DNA from: Rosa chinensis | Lineage: Eukaryota; Streptophyta; Magnoliopsida; Rosales; Rosaceae | Direction: 5' to 3' | Assembly: GCF_002994745.2 (NCBI RefSeq) | Contig: NC_037090.1 | Coordinates: 10,537,501 to 10,601,500, forward strand | DNA: 64,000 nt | In this document: piece by piece, positions 23,463 through 35,945 of the stretch | How the letters are laid out: the number at the start of each line of letters is the position of its first letter | Position numbering within the stretch: position 1 is the stretch's first letter | Program-made: the position numbers and the translations under genes | The notes under the pieces: generated by a model | The model's database searches: none | What the model was told of the DNA's origin: nothing | What the model saw: the letters and a program-made list of their open reading frames with translations, nothing else

Positions 23463-25344
23463 CTACGTATGTTGGCATTCATCAATGGAGCATGGTTCGA
23501 TATCATTGGTCTCAATAATCTCACGCCCTACAGAATACGCGAATACATCGTCAATGATGGAGTTTCTTTCCCACATCTCATGTACACTAGTGTAATTCAC
23601 AAAGATCTCTACATTCTCAGGGATAGGTTTTGACATTGAGGCGTCCCCCAAAGATGTCTCTTGGACATAACCATAATCCGGAACATTCTCATGGGATAGA
23701 TTTTGAGTATCGATGATCAAATGATTTGTTTGTGCTTCATTCGCTCTCTTTCTAGGGAAAGTATCCTTCGAACCAACTGGTCTACTGCGCTTTCTCGCAA
23801 GACCTGCAGCCATAGAAGCCACATTACTGCCAATTTGGGCAGTGGCGCTATCTCCTTGTACCTTAGGAGCGGCGTTACATCCATAATTTGGGACATCAAT
23901 CCTTGCAGGCACATTTGCAACTGGTATGTGTGATCTCATCACTTTAGCAACATCAGAAAATGCATCAGGCATTTTATCTGCTACGCTCTGGATCTTGATA
24001 ATTCTTCACACTTCAAGTTCGGACTGTGCAGTACGGGGATTGAGATGAGACATAGTGGGAACAGACCACAAAAATTCTTGTCGTTCCTGCTGAACATCTG
24101 TGTTCTTATCTCTCCATAACGACTAGAAAACTGTCTCATCAAAGTGACAATCAACAAATCTAGCGGTAAAAAGATCGCATGTCAAGGGTTCCAGGTAGTG
24201 GACAATAGTTGGAGCCTCATGTCCAACATATATGCCCATTCGTCTCTGTGGACCCATCTTAGTACGCTGTGGCAGCGTAATAAGCACATAAATGACACAC
24301 CTTAATATGCTTAAGTGCGAGATATCAGTCTCGTACCCTGTCACTAGCTGCAAAGCAGAATAAGGTTGGGTGGCACTAGGTCGTAGAAGAATTAGCGTAG
24401 CTGCATGCAGTATTGAATATCCCTAAGAGGAAACAAGGAGATTGGTGCGCATAACCAATGTCCGAGCTATCATTTGTAGGAGCTTAATAGCGGCTTCCGC
24501 GAGACCATTTTGGGTCTGTACATGAGGAACTAGATGCTCAACATCAATCCCTAGTGACATGCAATAGTCATAGAACGTTTTCGATGTAAACTCCCCAACA
24601 TTATCAAGTCGAATTGACTTAATAAGGTGGTTCGGGTAATGAGCCCGTAGACGGATAATCTGGGCTAGAAGTTTAGCACATGCAGCATTTCGAGTGGACA
24701 ACATCGCGACATGTGACAAGCGTGTCGACCCATCAACCAACATCATAAAGTATTTAAAAGGTCTGCAAGGTGGTTGACAGGTCCACAGATATCCCCTTGG
24801 ATTCTCTGCAAGAACGGAATGAGTATTTTTGGATCTTTTGCTTAGGACGGTCTCGGGCCCAATTTCCCTAAGGAACAGACTTTGTAAAATGAGCAAGGGG
24901 CCTTAGAAGCAACCAATAAGGATTTTGGTTGGGCCTGAGCGTCTGATGCGCTATTCGAAGTAAAATTGGTGACTACATCACCCATCATAGTGTCATGACC
25001 ATGAGAATTGGCATCCATGGCGTCATGGCCATGGGAATTGGCATCTATGGCATCATGGCCATGGGAGACGCATACTATGGTGTCAGGAGAAGGGAAGTAG
25101 TGGCGCTAGAGCCAACGACGGTGGTGGTCACACTCAATCCAGGAATCAATCTTTGATTTTTGCTTAGTTTCGCTAGAAATAATAGATGTCTGTGTGAAGT
25201 ATTTAGTATACGGATCATCATGTCATGACCAGGATGTCTTAGTCGACCATGCCAAAGCCAATATGTGCCTGAATCCAAGAGATCTTCTCTTATCATATTA
25301 TTGGATTCAATTGTAGTGACATAAAGTCTACTAGATTCACACAT
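23463..25344 (-). pseudogene. Copia-2 integrase and IN-RT spacer
   Basis: 25344-25075 holds the pre-integrase signature (YWLWHGRLRHPGHDMMIRIL). 24896-24423 holds the core with the three acidic positions in VDGSTR, IRLDNVGEF and NGLAEAAIK. 24353-24123 is the C-terminal part, and 23972-23463 is a low-conservation spacer with a K/R-rich stretch. Frames change between pieces. Confidence 0.85.
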
Positions 25345-25446
25345 AAGTTTCTCTAAGATGCACTTTCGTCCTCAATCATTAGAGTAACACACTCTTTTCC
25401 GTTCTCTTTATGCATTTCTGCATGAAATCCGTTGGCTCTAATATCT

Positions 25447-25692
25447 TTAAAGCTCAATAAGGTTTCGATTTGCCTTAGGAGTGTAGAGAGCTTCTGCGAC
25501 ATTAATCAAGGTGCCATTTGGCAAGAGGAATTGAGCCATTCCATGTCCTTGAACCAATCCTAATGGCCCAACCATCGTAGTCACAGAGGAATATGTAGGC
25601 AACATCTCCAAGAATAATTGTCTATGGCGGAGAATGGTGTGCGTAGTCGCACTATTCGCTAGACATTGCAGTTCTCCAAAATCCATTCCCAA
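25447..25692 (-). pseudogene. Copia-2 protease remnant
   Basis: The minus strand encodes CLANSATTHTIL in the position of the protease active site. The family usually has aspartate before SATTHTIL, so the catalytic residue appears changed to asparagine. The downstream LVQGHGMAQFLLPNGTLI region matches the protease fold. Confidence 0.75.
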
Positions 25693-26046
25693 AAGAAAAA
25701 GTTCATAATTAAAAAGGAGTCATAATGAAAAGAACTCAACTTTTATTAATAAGCCAACAAAATTATATCATGGTCTCTTTAACCAAAGAAAATCTAATCC
25801 AATGAACTAGCTAATGCAAAACAATGGTAGTTGGCTAATTTTTTTTGGTAACTCTAAAATAAATGTGACTAGGTGAGTACAGAGATGTCGGTAGAGCAAG
25901 ACTCGCTTAAGTATCACTAATCTCAAAACCTTCTTAGACATTACACTTACTTTGGATGAGCCTAATTTGAAGAAAGACTAAACCATTGGCATTTACTACA
26001 AAAATAATATGGCAATTGCCTACATCTCTTGAAAAATATAAAAGAC

Positions 26047-27131
26047 TTAAACAAAATCGTCAGTCTCTTGATCTTGACCTTTGAAGTCTTCCACCCTCAG
26101 AGTGAGATCGCCATCCTGATCTTTTTGCTCAATGTAATTTGCTTCCCTTGCTTCACGATACATCTTATACGCATTTGCAACATTTTGGGATGCATTACAA
26201 GCCTGGCCTATTGTCTGGACGATCCACATCAAAGACAAAGATCTTTATGGTCAGGCTCCCTTAATCGAGGCGCTCTAGGGGCGCGTTGGGGATGACTATT
26301 ATCCTTGGTGGCGCCACCACCATAGCTGGAGGCTTTGCCTTTCTCTCTCCTCACACGTTGACCTTCACAGTTATGTGCACGCCTATCTTGGCGGTTACCT
26401 TCCTCTTTGGGGCGAGAATACGGACTATAACGTCCAGAATCATCCATAGCCTTAGGGCTTCGCTCCTTGCGTCCTCCTTTGGGGGCACGACTATAGTTAG
26501 ACTTCGAAATAGACTTGGTTCCCATGGATCTAGAGTTATAGTTCTTCACAAGGATATTGTCATGCTTCTCAGCTACATTCATGGCTCCAACTAGCTCATG
26601 AAAGCTTGTGATGTGTCCTGCATTAAGATTAATCTGATAGTTCTTAGCAACCATCAGTGCAGAGACGGGAAAGGTGGAGAGAGTCTTCTGGATCAACATC
26701 GTATTAGTGATATTCTTGCCACATAATTCCATCAAAGACTTGATACGAAGGGCTTCCGAGTTGTAGTCAAGTACAGACTTGAAATCACAGAAGCGAAGGT
26801 TGTTCCATCCCACTTCTAAATTAGGAAGCAGGGAGTCACGAACGTTGCCAAATCGCTCTTCGAGTTCTACCTATAGCTTTCTAGGGTCCTCATTCAAGTA
26901 CTCATTCTGGAGCGAGTGATTCATGTGCGTTGTCATGAGAATAATGGTTTTATCTTGATTCGCTTCCAAAGTGGCAGCTTTCTCAATTGTGAGTACGTTC
27001 TGACTTAGCTCAAGGATAGTATTCAGAATCCCTTGAGACTTAAGATGTTGGCGCACATCACGAACCCATTTGTGGTATCATGCACCTGTTATCTCTAGTG
27101 GAGCAAAGTCCAACTTGTTCAAGTTGCTCAT
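26047..27131 (-). pseudogene. Copia-2 gag
   Basis: The frame begins near 27131 (MSNLNKLDFAPLEITGA). It continues in broken pieces through ILTIEKAATLEANQDKTIIL-like sequence (27056-26871), ILDYNSEALRIKSLMELCGK-type gag (26813-26229) and an R/G-rich nucleocapsid-like tail (26238-26047). At least two frame changes are needed. Confidence 0.8.
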
Positions 27132-28068
27132 CCTGAAAAACAATAAGAAAAGAGGGTTAGTTTCGAAGCAAAAAAGGCTACCACGAAAACAAATAAAAAT
27201 TTTGAGCGTAGTTGCTCCCAAGAAATTTGATTCCAAGAGGGATTGGATTAGATCAAAATAATGATGTGTTTGTGTTTGATCGTATCTTCTCAACAAACTC
27301 TAAGTTTGGAGGATTCAACAAGCTCCAAGTTTGGAGTGAGCACGAACCCCCACAGTTCAGCTTAGGTCTCCTCTATGAAGAAGAAAAGGGGGTAGAAGAA
27401 GGGAGGTTGCAATTCCCCGAGAAAAAAAAAGAAGAGAAAAAGAAGAAAAACTCAAAAATGGGAACTTTTAGTAAAAAAATACCTTGAAATAGGTTGTCGA
27501 AGAAGTCGCCAGTGGCCGGAGGTGGTGGTCGCCGGTGGGTGGCCGGAAACTTCTGCAAAGTCTTCTGGCGAGGCTAACCGTGTAGGCATGGGCTGCTGAT
27601 GCTGTCGCTGGCGAGGCTAATCGTGTGCAAGGCTTGCGGGGTGCTGCACTAGTGAGGCTAATCTGCGCGGAGGGGCTGTCAGCAGCAGGCGAGGCTAACA
27701 AGGCTGGTGAGGCTAACCTGACGCTGGGGGCGTGCGAGGGCTGTCGGCAGCAAGACTAACTTGCAAGCACACGGGTGCGCAACAGGCAAGGCTAGCACGG
27801 GGCGGAGGGTAGTGAGGCTAGCTAGGGAGTGGCGAGTCTAACCGGCAGGGCATGGGCGCTCACGGAGGCTGGGCGAGGCTAGCGCTGGCAAGGCTAACTT
27901 GAGCGGTTTAGGTTTTCCGGTGGCTGGTTCAGGGGGATTCCGGCCGGTTTTGGTGGTTTCATCACCGGTTCTAGGCTTCTGGAATCGAGGGCTTCGAGGT
28001 GTGCGGTGGTGGTTGCTAAGGTTTGAAGTCTACGATTTTAGGGTTTCAGGGTCTTCATGCTGATAACG

Positions 28069-28303
28069 TGTTTAAGGAAATCAAAATTTGGGAGAGAAAG
28101 TGTTGTGTCTTTCATTGATAATAGGGACCTCTTTATATAGAGAATTACAAGCATAGAATCAGAGTTGTACATGGAAACACAATCGTACAATGAATGAATA
28201 TCTACGAAGATATCTCCAAGAATATCTTTAAGATTAACCCTATTACAACTGAGACAAGTAACTAGAGTTTGGGTCAGACACACAATTCAGATATACTTAA
28301 ACA
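28069..28303 (-). repeat. Copia-2 5' LTR
   Basis: 235-bp LTR followed by GATTA. The adjacent sequence ATGCTGATAAC (28058-28068) occupies the primer-site position but is not the standard tRNA-iMet site. Confidence 0.88.
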
Positions 28304-29059
28304 GATTAATCATTTTTTGCTTAATGTTTATTTTTTTTTTCCTGTATTTTTTGCATCTCACGATTATATATTAAAAAAAAAAATTATTGCTAGCTCTTTT
28401 TTTTTTTTGCTTGCAAATATAACGGATAGACTTAAATTTAGGTCATAATAGGATTTATTTTGTTGTCCCTCACCAATATGCGTCAACAGGTATATCATAT
28501 ATTTTTATGTCACAAAATCTTAATCATAGTTTAAATGCTTATTATATATATACAGCAAGGATTTGAAGAGGACGTCCGTGAATCTCTAAAAATGCGGACA
28601 AAATGATCTAAGCCATTCATTGCTTTAAATAAGAATCAATGGTTCAGGTTTAGGGTAACTGGATCTAAAGAGGACATCCGTGTGTGCGTGCGCGCACTTT
28701 AATGAGTATGTAGCGTAATGAAAATAGAGAAGGAAAATAATAAAAAATGCAATATGATATTATTGAATTGGAAAATCTAGAGAAAATAAAAATAATATTT
28801 TTTTGGTATAATTATTGTCCTTAATAATTATTCTATAGTGGGCTATATATGTCATTTAATAATTCATAATAGAGTAAGGTGTCAAGTAAGCAGATTTGGA
28901 GGTCTCAATTTTGTCAAAAGAATGTAAGTTTTAAGTGTGCAGAATTGTCAATAAATATAGTATTTATATCTTTACCGCAATTTAGTGTTAGAGGCGTTTT
29001 ACTTCTTTTAAGTTAATAATTCTAAAGAGTATGCTATGTGTACATCTAATCTTTAGGTT
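28304..29059. other. AT-rich intergenic region
   Basis: No gene, long repeat or clear element ends seen. There is a repeated phrase AAGAGGAC(G/A)TCCGTG at about 28567 and about 28671. Confidence 0.5.
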
Positions 29060-30215
29060 ATGAAAAAAAAAAAAAAAAGAGAGCTCTCGCTCTCCTCTTT
29101 GCGGCGGCTAACCCTAGGGTATTGCCGTTCGATTTTCTTGGATTGTGGCGATGGCTGTGGTCCTTGGTCCTTGGCTGTCGAGTCTTTTGGACTCGAGAAT
29201 CTCCCCTCTTCAACCTTCGGGTTGCTGCACCCTAGTCTCGTCTTTTTGCCGATGGGATTCAACCCCTTCGGGCTTTGCTCGTGCTGCACTCTGTTTCAAG
29301 GATGGTGGTGAAGAGCGGCGCCATGATCTGGTAGATCCAAACCAAACTTGGGATCCCGGGTCTATCAGTTTTGAGTCTGAATCCTTTCGGTTTGGGAGGA
29401 GATGGCTTCTGGGTGCTACTGCAGGGCTTTGGCGGTGGATGGTTGTAATGCATCCGGATCCTCTCAGGCGACGATTAGTGATTGGTGGTTGGAGGATTTA
29501 CCGCTAAGATTCTCGATCGAAGCAGAGGCCGAATTTGAGGGGGGTTGGAGTCTAAACGTTTAGATCATCTCTGGTCTAGTCTTGGGTGGAGTCGCGTTAG
29601 TGGAGCCGGGTTGTGCCTTCTCCGATGACGGGCGGTAGAACAGATATTGGGGCCGAGGTCAAGGCTGGTGCCTAGTGTGGCTTTGGGTGCCCAAAGTAGA
29701 ACCTTGTGGGCCTGGGCCTCTGCTCTATTGGATTGCTCAAGTAGGGCTTTGGGCTGGGCTTTCTTTCTTGGGCCTTTACAACTGGTGAATGAGCCTGATA
29801 CTGTTAGGGTTCGCATTTGGGAGCCGGGAGACTTTTTAAAGGCCCTAAATTTATCTACATGTTGGAATTGCTTCTTTGGTTACTTAGGTAGAAGATTGCT
29901 CTCTATTCAGCGCATTATTTTGCGTGGATTAGGCAAGGTCGGTCACACTACCGCCGGTTACCTTAATAGAATGTTACCCTCTATTCGACATATATTTTTG
30001 TGTGGAAGTATGGTCGGCCATACTATTGGTACCGTTTTACATAGCTCGGATTCTGTCCGGTACCCCATCAAATGCTTAATTGCATCGCTTTGTATTTTTG
30101 TTAGGTTTTATTTCTGATACTTTATTGCATCTAGTATTGCTCTTGCCATTTTATATTTTGATGTAGTTTCTACATCTATGAGTTGTAATTTTTCGTATGA
30201 TTATTATTAATAAAA
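29060..30215 (+). mobile_element. Possible truncated non-LTR (LINE-like) element
   Basis: A GC-rich block starts abruptly after a 16-nt A run with GAGAGCTCTCGCTCTCC. It runs through sequence typical of LINE 5' leaders and ends in a T/A-rich tail ending TTATTAATAAAAT. No open frame with RT or endonuclease motifs is present and no target duplication was found, so the call is weak. Confidence 0.3.
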
Positions 30216-30717
30216 TAGTTGACTTTAGTACAAGCAAATACGTTATCACAAGTCTGTATAGTTGCAAACAACTATTAGCTATGAAGAGAAGAATGAAAAC
30301 CACGAATCGTAGAAAAGATGTAAAAAGAAAAAAGAAATCCAAATATGGTTCGTAAACTCATAATTAGCTAAAAACCTTCATCTTATTTAGAGTGAAGATG
30401 AGAATTTCTGAATAATTGACCAATTCGTGTCAGACCAAAAAAAAAAAAATTTCGAAACATATAGAGGATAAAAAAAATGGATAAATAAAAGAGAGCTTCT
30501 CCAAAATATGCATTTCTTACACCTTTCTTTTAGTTTAATATGATTTTATCAATGCATTTTCCTAAAGATTAAGTCGACTTAATTTGTGTTTGGATGGTAT
30601 GACTCATTTTATTTTTTATTCTTGTTCGTACTTTGTGTTGAATCCGCGTCATATAACTTCTAGATTCTTTCCATAGAACGCACTGAGTGAAAGCTAATTC
30701 CAGTTGGTCAAAACTCA

Positions 30718-31090
30718 ACTGGCTAGCTAGCTATCTTGAAATTTACTCCCTGCTTTTTTGTCTTTCTTTAATGGAAAAGTGTCAAACTATTTGCACAGGC
30801 CAATACTTACATGCAGGAAAATACTCCACACTTCCTCAAAACTATTTGCACTGGCTAGCTAGCTATCTTGAAATTTATTCCCTGCCTTTTTGTCTTTCTT
30901 TAATGGAAAAGAGTCCAACTATTCGCACAGGCCAATAGTTCATACTTCCTCAATCACAATCATTACAGGGCCAATAGTTCATACTTCCTCAATCACAATC
31001 AACCATTACAGGGCCAATACTTCATAGTTCATACTTCCTCAATCACAATCAACCATTACAGGGCCAATACTTCATACTTCCTCAATCATA
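30718..31090. repeat. Two families of tandem duplications upstream of gene B
   Basis: A 91-bp unit starting ACTGGCTAGCTAGCTATC occurs at 30718-30808 and 30850-30940. It is followed by four copies of an approximately 40-50-bp unit containing GGCCAATA and TTCATACTTCCTCAATCA (about 30930-31085). These lie 140-510 bp upstream of the gene B start and so fall in its promoter. Confidence 0.85.
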
Positions 31091-31178
31091 ATTAAAAATT
31101 AAAAAGTAAAAAGGACAGGTGTTTAGTTTTCATTGGCCTTGATTAGTACCCCGTCATGGACTACGCACGTGATTTTCT

Positions 31179-31187
31179 CTATTTAAG
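31179..31187 (+). promoter_or_regulatory. Probable TATA box of gene B
   Basis: CTATTTAAG lies 46-54 bp upstream of the ATG at 31233. An in-frame ATG at 31203 is only about 16 bp downstream and would probably fall ahead of the transcript start, which favours 31233. Confidence 0.5.
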
Positions 31188-31232
31188 GAAATAGGCCGCT
31201 TCATGCCCGAACCACAAACGTCCTCCGATGGT

Positions 31233-31867
31233 ATGGCAAACACAGACATTACTTCTCTCCCTCAACAGAGGTATTATTACAAAATCTTAGTTGCTTAAGT
31301 TTGATACATTAACATCCTGGTCTATTTATCTCTGATGACCTTTTCTTTTTCTTATCTTATGATGGCAGTGAAAGTAGCAACATCGATTTGTCCAAGTCGA
31401 CGGCGCTTCACGCCGTGTTTGGTTTTATCATCGGACTGCTGATCACACTTGTCGGACTGAAGTATCTCGGATCCGGCACAAATCCGTTCATAACTCATTC
31501 TTGGACCATGTCGCTCTTCATCTCGGCCTCATTTGTTTACACCGTCGCCCTGCTGGCGGAGATAACTATTGGTGGAGCTGACAACACTTCCAACCTGTTC
31601 AGGTACATGTACCTCATTTCCGGCTCGCTCGCCTGTGAGTTACTAGGCTTCGTCCTCATCGGTCCGTTTGGCCTGTTGTTCATGAATCCCTCGGCATTTT
31701 TACTCGTAGAGCTCCTCCGTCGTTTCCATCAACAGATTCGGACGTTCACTCAACAGATAGCGATCACTGCTCAGCAACAAATGACTGATACTCCTCACGA
31801 AGTTACGACGACAATCACCGAAGATCCGGAAGTTGGCGAGGTTCAGATCACTGTTCAGAGTCTTTAG
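31233..31867 (+). CDS. Gene B: small four-helix membrane protein, intact copy
   Basis: Two exons (31233-31270 and 31369-31867) joined by a 98-bp GT-AG intron give 178 residues. The start MANTDITSLPQQS parallels MADTDNLSL in copy A, with the same 38-nt first exon. Hydrophobic segments at about residues 28-48, 60-80, 93-115 and 117-136 predict four membrane helices with a short N-terminal arm. The C-terminal tail of about 40 residues is polar and rich in Q/T/E (RTFTQQIAITAQQQM). No signal peptide or enzymatic motif is seen, and I do not recognise the family. Two broken paralogs (17638, 36028) flank it. A hairpin MULE begins 123 bp after the stop, so the 3' UTR may run into it. Upstream repeats may affect its promoter. 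Confidence 0.75.
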
Positions 31868-31990
31868 ACTAGAGTATCTCGCTTGTTTCAGCTTCTTCTT
31901 TTTTTTGTTTGTCTCCTGAAGAATTAGTGTTTTGGTACGTATCGCTTTCTCGGCAAAAGCTTCTTGTAACGACTATGAAGGTTTTTTGTT

Positions 31991-33626
31991 GGATTAATTT
32001 CAGTTTACCCCCCTGAGGTTAGGGGTCGTCATCATGTTAGTCCCTCGAGTTTCAATTTAATCAGTAACACCCTTATACTCTCTAAATTCATCAGCCGTGT
32101 CCAATTTCTACTATTCCGTCCAATTTTGACCGTTAAGTTTGACTTTTGAGGGTTAAAATGGTCATTTCAAGACAAAAAAAAATAAAAAAAAATAAAAACA
32201 AAAAAAAATTGTTTTTTTTTTTTTTGCATTTTTTTTGTCTGTTTTTTTTTTCCATTTTTTTTATTTTCTTGTTTTTATTTTCTTTTTCTTAGCTTATTAT
32301 TATTATTATTATTATTATTATTTTTTTTTTTTTTTTTTTTTTTAATTTTGTCTTTAACTTATACACCACAAGTTATAATAGGTTTATAAAAACAAAAAAA
32401 AAACTCTAGGTGGTCAAAAAGTCACTCGCTGGTCTACGATATTTATGATATATCTCCGATAAAGCAAAGAATTTTAGGATATATCTGTAAAATATAATAG
32501 GTTTATAAAGTGAAGAATTTTAGGATATATCCCCAATAAAGTGAAGAAATATCTATAAAATATGATTAAAAAATAAATACATATATTTCTTCACTTTATT
32601 GGGGATATATCCTAAAATTCTTCACTTTATTGTGATATATCTCCGATAAAGCGAAATTTTTTATATTTTAAACCTATTATAGGGTTTAAACCTATTTATA
32701 TTTTAAACCTATTATATTTTAAACCTATATTTTAAACCTATTATAGGATATATTTTACACCTATTATATTTTATAGATTTATTTTACAAATATATCCTAA
32801 AATTTTTCACTTTATCGGAGATATATCACAAATATTGTAGACCAGCGAGTGACTTTTTAACCACCTAGAGTATTTTTGTTTTTGTTTTTATAAACCTATT
32901 ATAGGGTTTATTTGTAACCAGCCAGCGAAAAATTTTAGGATATATTTGTAAAATATATCTATAAAATATAATAGGTCTATAAAGTGAAGAATAATAGGAT
33001 ATATCCCCAATAAAGTGAAGAAATATTTGTAAAATATAATTAAAAAAATAAATAAAGATATTTCTTCACTTTATTGGGGATATATCCTAAAATTCTTCGC
33101 TCGCTGGTCTACGATATTTGTGGAACATCTCCGATAAAGCGAAGAATTTTAGGATATATCCCCAATAAAATGATATCCTAAAATTCGTTGCTTTATTGGA
33201 GATATATCACAAATATCGTAGACCAGCGAGCTGCTTTTTGACCACCTAGAGTTTTTTTTTTGTTTTATAAACCTATTATAACTTGTGGTGTATAGGTTGA
33301 AGACAAAATTATTTAAAAAATAATAATAATAATAATAATAATAAGTGAAGAAAAAGAAAAAAAATGAAAGAAAAAAACAGAAAAAAAATGCAAAAAATAA
33401 AAACGAAAAAAGAAAAAAAAATTCTTTTTTTTTTGTTTTTTTTGTCTTGAAATGACCATTTTAGCCCTCAAAAGTCAAACTTAACGGTCAAAATTGGACG
33501 GAATAGTAGAAATTGGACACGGGTGATGAATTTGGAGAGTACAAGGGTGTTACTGATTAAATTGAAACTCGAGGGACTAACATGATGATGACCCCTAACT
33601 TCAGGGGGGTAAACTGAAATTAATCC
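31991..33626. mobile_element. Foldback MULE with 183-bp inverted ends
   Basis: The left arm (31991-32173) and right arm (33444-33626) are near-perfect inverted copies starting GGATTAATTTCAGTTTACCC. The element is flanked by a perfect 9-bp duplication TTTTTTGTT (31982-31990 and 33627-33635), the length made by Mutator-like elements. The interior is also largely self-complementary: TCACTTTATTGGGGATATAT and its complement recur, as do TCTACGATATTTATG-like words. The whole 1.6 kb could fold into a long hairpin. No open frame. Confidence 0.92.
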
Positions 33627-33635
33627 TTTTTTGTT

Positions 33636-35936
33636 TTTGTTCTTTTTATGAAAACTTATGAGCAAGCTTGTGAGCCGTGTTGATGGGGCCTGTCCTTTGG
33701 GCTGTGCTGTTTCTCAGGCCTTGGGCCTCTTTAATGAAGTTTCATTTGACCAAAAAAAAAAGCTTACACTTAGCTTGGTTTCTCTTTTTCTCTACGAGAG
33801 TCAAGAAATGTCTCTGCTGGAGCTTACTTTTACAAAAGTTAATATTTTTTTGTAGTTTAATCTATACTATTATTAAGAGAAGAGGTTTTGTTAGCTAAAA
33901 TTAAAAAATTTGACAGAAATATTCCTGAAATATTAAAAAACTTTGAGAATTAATTAAATCACAAGGACAATTATGAAAATTACAAATTATATTTTTATTA
34001 AAAAAATAGACAAAAAAAATTCTCACAACCCACTTTTGTCTCCCACCAACTTCACTGTACAATAACTGTTTTAATCCATTATCTTTTTTTCTTTCTGAAA
34101 AAAAAAAAATACTTACGTGGAGGAAGACTAGTGTAGTTTAATATTGGGAGTAAAGCAAAAAACTTGTCAAAACATAGAACGCGCCTCACGCGCCAAAGTA
34201 AAAAAAAAAACAGAGCTCGAGTGTTTTGTCTCTCCCGGCCGAACGTAGCCGGCAAATCCGCCACTACGTCTCGGTCCGGGAGGGGATTTTAGTTGTTTCG
34301 GAGTGCACGCGTTTTTGCTTCCATTCCGCTGTCTGTTTTTCCTTTTGAGGGTTGGTGATGGTGTAGGAGGAGGACAGAAGAGACTCGGGTTGCAGATCCA
34401 TCTTCGCCAGCGAGGTTGGGTCCAGATCGGTGTTCGGTGTTGGAAAAGTGTTAGGTTGGGGGTTCTTCTCCCCGATCCGGTGTCTCTTGTTCGGATCGGG
34501 CATGTCTGGGTGCTCTACCGTTGGATCGGAGTTTCTTTGTGATCTGATGTCAGATTGATCTCCGGCCGGGTTCCGGTGCGGCGTTCCGGGGGTTGTGCTA
34601 ACGGGTGGAGTGGTGAGGCCGAGCGATTCTGGTGGTTGTGACCTCAAAGTCAGTGATTGTGAAGAGAGGTGGGTTGTCTCGATCTGCAACCAATGGTAGG
34701 ACAGCGGAGGTGCTAGGGAACAGTAGTCACGGCGGTCGATGGGTAACAGAAGCTGGTTTGGGTCCTGGGCTGGCGGGCAGGCTTGGTTTGAGGTGGGCTA
34801 CAGAGTGTGGCACTATGGGCATTTTCAAATTATTAGACATGTGGATATGTGGGTACACACAGTTGTGCTCCATTTTTACGCTGTGGGATGTAGGTGCGAG
34901 TTAGCCTTTACAGTAATGAATTATCAAAGTATCTTTGTCAACATAAATTTGTTATATTTGCAGTGAAGTTAGTAATATTAGATGGCATTAGTTTAATCAA
35001 AGTCACCCAGGGCAATAGTAATGTATTCAACTATGATGCCAAAAAGAAAACAAGGAATAGTTTGTACCCATACAAGGTTCATCAACATAATAACAAAAAC
35101 AGTCAACTGAAGTTGCATAATACTGATGATAGGGATTGGGCACTAAAAACAATATCAATTCCACTCAGAAAATTATGGATCAGTAGAGTCTATTGTTACA
35201 TAAATACTTCTCATTACTTTCTATGATCAATCTACGCCTCACTGTTTCAATATTCATTTTAAAAATTAATTTCTATTTTAAAAATGCTGTAATTCTTTGA
35301 TACATGCATCTGTATGATCCAGCTCTCCATCCGGTTGCTTTGGCCATTTGATAAAACACGACATGACCAACTTGACTTGCCTTCCCATCAGTGTTTTGTA
35401 GCATATTTTACTTGTATTAGGAGCTTCGTCTAAAATGACTAAAATTTTTCTATACATCAGAAGCTTGTTCATGAACTATATGCCGAGGGGCTAGGTCAAA
35501 AAGCCAGACTGAAACTCAGTCAAGCTCCCCGACTTTAAGGAAATTCTGGAAAACATATCCATCTCCCAGTCCAAAATGAATATATACCAACATAAAACAT
35601 TTTTGTTTTTGGTATAACTTGGATCACACTTTACAGCATCATACGAGAACCCTCCAGACGTCACTGAACAATCAATTTTCGGGTCCCCAGGAAGCTGCAT
35701 GGTAGCTTCCGGCCTCCCACCTAAAAAGTCTCTGAGCTAACCTACATTTCCCCATTTCTTAACCAGTTAACCCCCCTTGAAATTTCCCCATTTTTTATCC
35801 AGCCACTCCTACGGCCTATAGAACAAGGAGGTGTCTTGGAAAACCAAAAGTAATTGAATCCTAGCCGCATTATCAAAATGGATGGCCACAATTCGATTTT
35901 GTTAATTCTAACTGTTAGGTGGGTGCTGTATAAAAC
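33636..35936. other. Segmentally duplicated intergenic DNA with a B-specific replacement
   Basis: 33651-33862 matches 36782-36894 downstream of gene C. About 34834-35440 matches about 37691-38645. Between these, 33863-34833 has no counterpart. It starts TCTATACTATTATTAAG after an A, which resembles a Helitron 5' end, and then holds GC-rich LINE-leader-like sequence (about 34200-34830). No gene is supported. Confidence 0.5.
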
Positions 35937-35945
35937 TATAAATAG
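35937..35945 (+). promoter_or_regulatory. TATA box of gene C
   Basis: TATAAATAG lies 83-91 bp upstream of the ATG at 36028, at a normal distance for a plant promoter. The promoter outlived the coding sequence. Confidence 0.65.

Larger units (their letters stand above)
21373..28303 (-). mobile_element. Copia-2: decayed full-length Copia retrotransposon
   Basis: Two 235-bp LTRs (21373-21607 and 28069-28303) start TGTTTAAGGAAATC and end with ACA. They are visibly more diverged than those of Copia-1. Flanks GATTG and GATTA suggest a 5-bp duplication with one change. Inside, on the minus strand, gag, protease, integrase, RT and RNase H occur in Copia order. Many stops and frameshifts break them, so the element is dead. 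The 5' leader (about 27470-28060) is long and GC-rich. At 6.9 kb it is larger than a typical Copia because of that leader and a long IN-RT spacer. Confidence 0.92.

Noticed and set aside
29145..30117. Plus-strand frames of 120 and 156 codons
   Set aside because: Same type of GC-rich, repeat-like sequence. No RT or endonuclease motif.
31203..31232. Upstream in-frame ATG of gene B (MPEPQTSSDG)
   Set aside because: It lies only about 16 bp from the TATA-like box. Copy A starts at the equivalent of 31233 with an exon 1 of the same length.
34264..34689. Minus-strand frame of 141 codons
   Set aside because: Sits in GC-rich LINE-leader-like repeat. Proline/serine-rich with no domain.
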